From: SIG603 sp964370405
GTDB lineage: Bacteria; Bacillota; Clostridia; Oscillospirales; Acutalibacteraceae
Direction: 5' to 3'
DNA: 14,503 nt
NCBI GenBank assembly: GCA_964370405.1
Contig: CAYJJB010000047.1
Span: 1-14,503, forward strand
In this document: one piece after another, positions 13,456 through 14,503 of the stretch
Position numbering within the stretch: the first letter of the stretch is position 1
Layout of the letters: each line of letters opens with the position of its first letter
Position numbers and translations under genes: made by a program
Notes under the pieces: model-generated
The model's input: the letters and a program-made list of their open reading frames with translations, nothing else
Told to the model about the DNA's origin: nothing
Databases searched by the model: none

Positions 13456-14503
13456 TTAATTTAATTTATTGTCAAATTCACTGACATCCACAGGTCTTGA
13501 AAAATAATATCCCTGTGCAGTATCACAACCAATACTCTTTAAAAACTCTACCTGTTCCTTAGTTTCAACGCCCTCAGCAACAGATTTCATTCCTAAGCTA
13601 TTTATCATTTTAACTATACTTGTAATAATAATTTTTCTCTTATCATTATCAGTTAAAAACGCCATCAAACTCTTATCAAGTTTAATAATATCAAAATTAA
13701 TTTTCTGTATAGTTTCAAAAGATGAATATCCCGTTCCAAAGTCATCCATAGAAAGCTTAAATCCTTTTTTATGAAGCTCTCTTTCAAACTCTACAACTCT
13801 GCTTTCCCTATCAAGAGATACGCTCTCTGTAAGTTCTATTTCAATCAATTCTCTTGGAACATTCATATCGTCGGTAATTTCAATTATTTTTTTAGTCATA
13901 TCCACATCATTTAAATGAAGTCTTGAGAAATTGACCGAAATAGGTACTACTTTTTTGCGTTTTCTTATTCTTTCTTTTAAATACTCACAAACTTTTTTAA
14001 GCATGTAAAAATCTAAATCCACAATAAAACCATTGCTCTCAAAAATAGGTATAAACTCATCAGGATAAATAAAAGTTCCATCAGCTTGTTGCCACCTTAC
14101 AAGTGCCTCTGCACCTATAATCTCTCCTGTTTCAAGCGATGCCTTACCTTGTAAATACAGCTTAAACTCTTTATTTATAAGCGCCATATTCATCTTATTT
14201 GTTATTTCTGTTGCCCTTATAACATTTTTAGTAAAGTTATCATTATAATCAACTATACAAGAACCTGCTTTTTCCTTAGCAAAATAGTGCGCCATGGTTA
14301 CATTATTCACTATTTCATCAACTTCATTTTTATTATTAGGTATAGAATATCTTCCATATCTAAATTGGAAATCGTGTTGATCTAGTGAATTTAAACTACT
14401 TGCAAACAGTGCTTCATAATATTTACTGGTTTTTTCCAAATGTTCAAAAACATCATATGTTGCAAATAGTAAAAATTCGTCCGCACCAACTCTTGCTTGT
14501 ATA
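13456..14503 (-). CDS. GGDEF-EAL protein, cyclic di-GMP phosphodiesterase, 5' end outside the window
   Basis: The frame is open to the right edge; the 349 codons seen begin with the end of a GGDEF domain. Its signature reads RVGADEFLLFA, so GGDEF has become GADEF and cyclase activity is doubtful. The EAL domain (about the last 250 residues) is complete. It has GAEALVRW with the catalytic EAL, SVNFSR with the metal-binding Asn, IEIELTES, DDFGTGYSS with both Asp residues and an intact loop 6, IKLDKS, VAEGVET and AQGYYFSRP. These are the residues needed to hydrolyse cyclic di-GMP to pGpG, so it is most likely an active phosphodiesterase, with the GADEF half perhaps a GTP sensor. A TTG at 14439 could be taken for a start, but the GGDEF remnant upstream shows the gene continues. 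It precedes M32 in one operon. The N-terminal sensor part lies outside. Confidence 0.92.
   Translation of the reverse strand, partial: IQARVGADEFLLFATYDVFEHLEKTSKYYEALFASSLNSLDQHDFQFRYGRYSIPNNKNEVDEIVNNVTMAHYFAKEKAGSCIVDYNDNFTKNVIRATEITNKMNMALINKEFKLYLQGKASLETGEIIGAEALVRWQQADGTFIYPDEFIPIFESNGFIVDLDFYMLKKVCEYLKERIRKRKKVVPISVNFSRLHLNDVDMTKKIIEITDDMNVPRELIEIELTESVSLDRESRVVEFERELHKKGFKLSMDDFGTGYSSFETIQKINFDIIKLDKSLMAFLTDNDKRKIIITSIVKMINSLGMKSVAEGVETKEQVEFLKSIGCDTAQGYYFSRPVDVSEFDNKLN

Noticed and set aside
14437..14439. TTG as the start of the EAL gene
   Set aside because: The frame remains open to the window edge and encodes the RVGADEF end of a GGDEF domain, so the true start is outside.

Overview
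The window looks like part of a low-GC Gram-positive genome of the Clostridia, possibly Lachnospiraceae. This rests on AT-rich DNA, strong AGGAGG-type ribosome binding sites, several near-consensus sigma-A promoters (TTGNNN, 17 bp, TATAAT) and the kinds of protein present. A run of 10 N inside a gene marks a scaffold gap, so this is a draft or metagenomic assembly. No phage, transposase, CRISPR or defence genes are visible. Most of the window is housekeeping and accessory metabolism, with a signalling theme (cyclic di-GMP) and a peptide-degradation theme.

Left part (1-3900). A leftward YgjP-like metallopeptidase, cut by the window edge, is divergent from a rightward sugar cluster: a ROK-family glucokinase with its own promoter, an intrinsic terminator, then aldose 1-epimerase (galM) closely followed by a Nudix hydrolase. 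GalM speeds exchange of sugar anomers and glucokinase phosphorylates glucose, so the two fit one task. A tRNA-Leu(UAA) with its own promoter and terminator follows, then a small stand-alone SCP2-domain gene whose mRNA may begin with a stem-loop.

Middle (3900-5563). A membrane diguanylate cyclase has about seven transmembrane segments, a coiled coil, and a GGDEF domain with an intact inhibitory site. It is followed by an intergenic element of about 250 bp rich in inverted repeats, placed between convergent genes. Its hairpins are arranged so that the read-through 3' ends from both sides would overlap. It looks like a dispersed repeat and is the least explained sequence in the window.

Right part (5562-14503), all leftward. 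Reading in the direction of transcription: a GGDEF-EAL protein cut by the window edge (degenerate GADEF, intact EAL residues), an M32 carboxypeptidase and a terminator. A near-consensus promoter then drives an operon of two paralogous S9 oligopeptidases and an MFS transporter. Last comes a sugar-transfer-type ATP-grasp gene with its own promoter, split by the assembly gap. The paired oligopeptidases, the M32 peptidase and the transporter suggest intracellular peptide turnover. The cyclase at 4046 and the EAL protein could make and break cyclic di-GMP in the same cell. I see no clearly new biological system; the best candidates for follow-up are the 5310-5563 element and the AgrC-like membrane domain on the cyclase.
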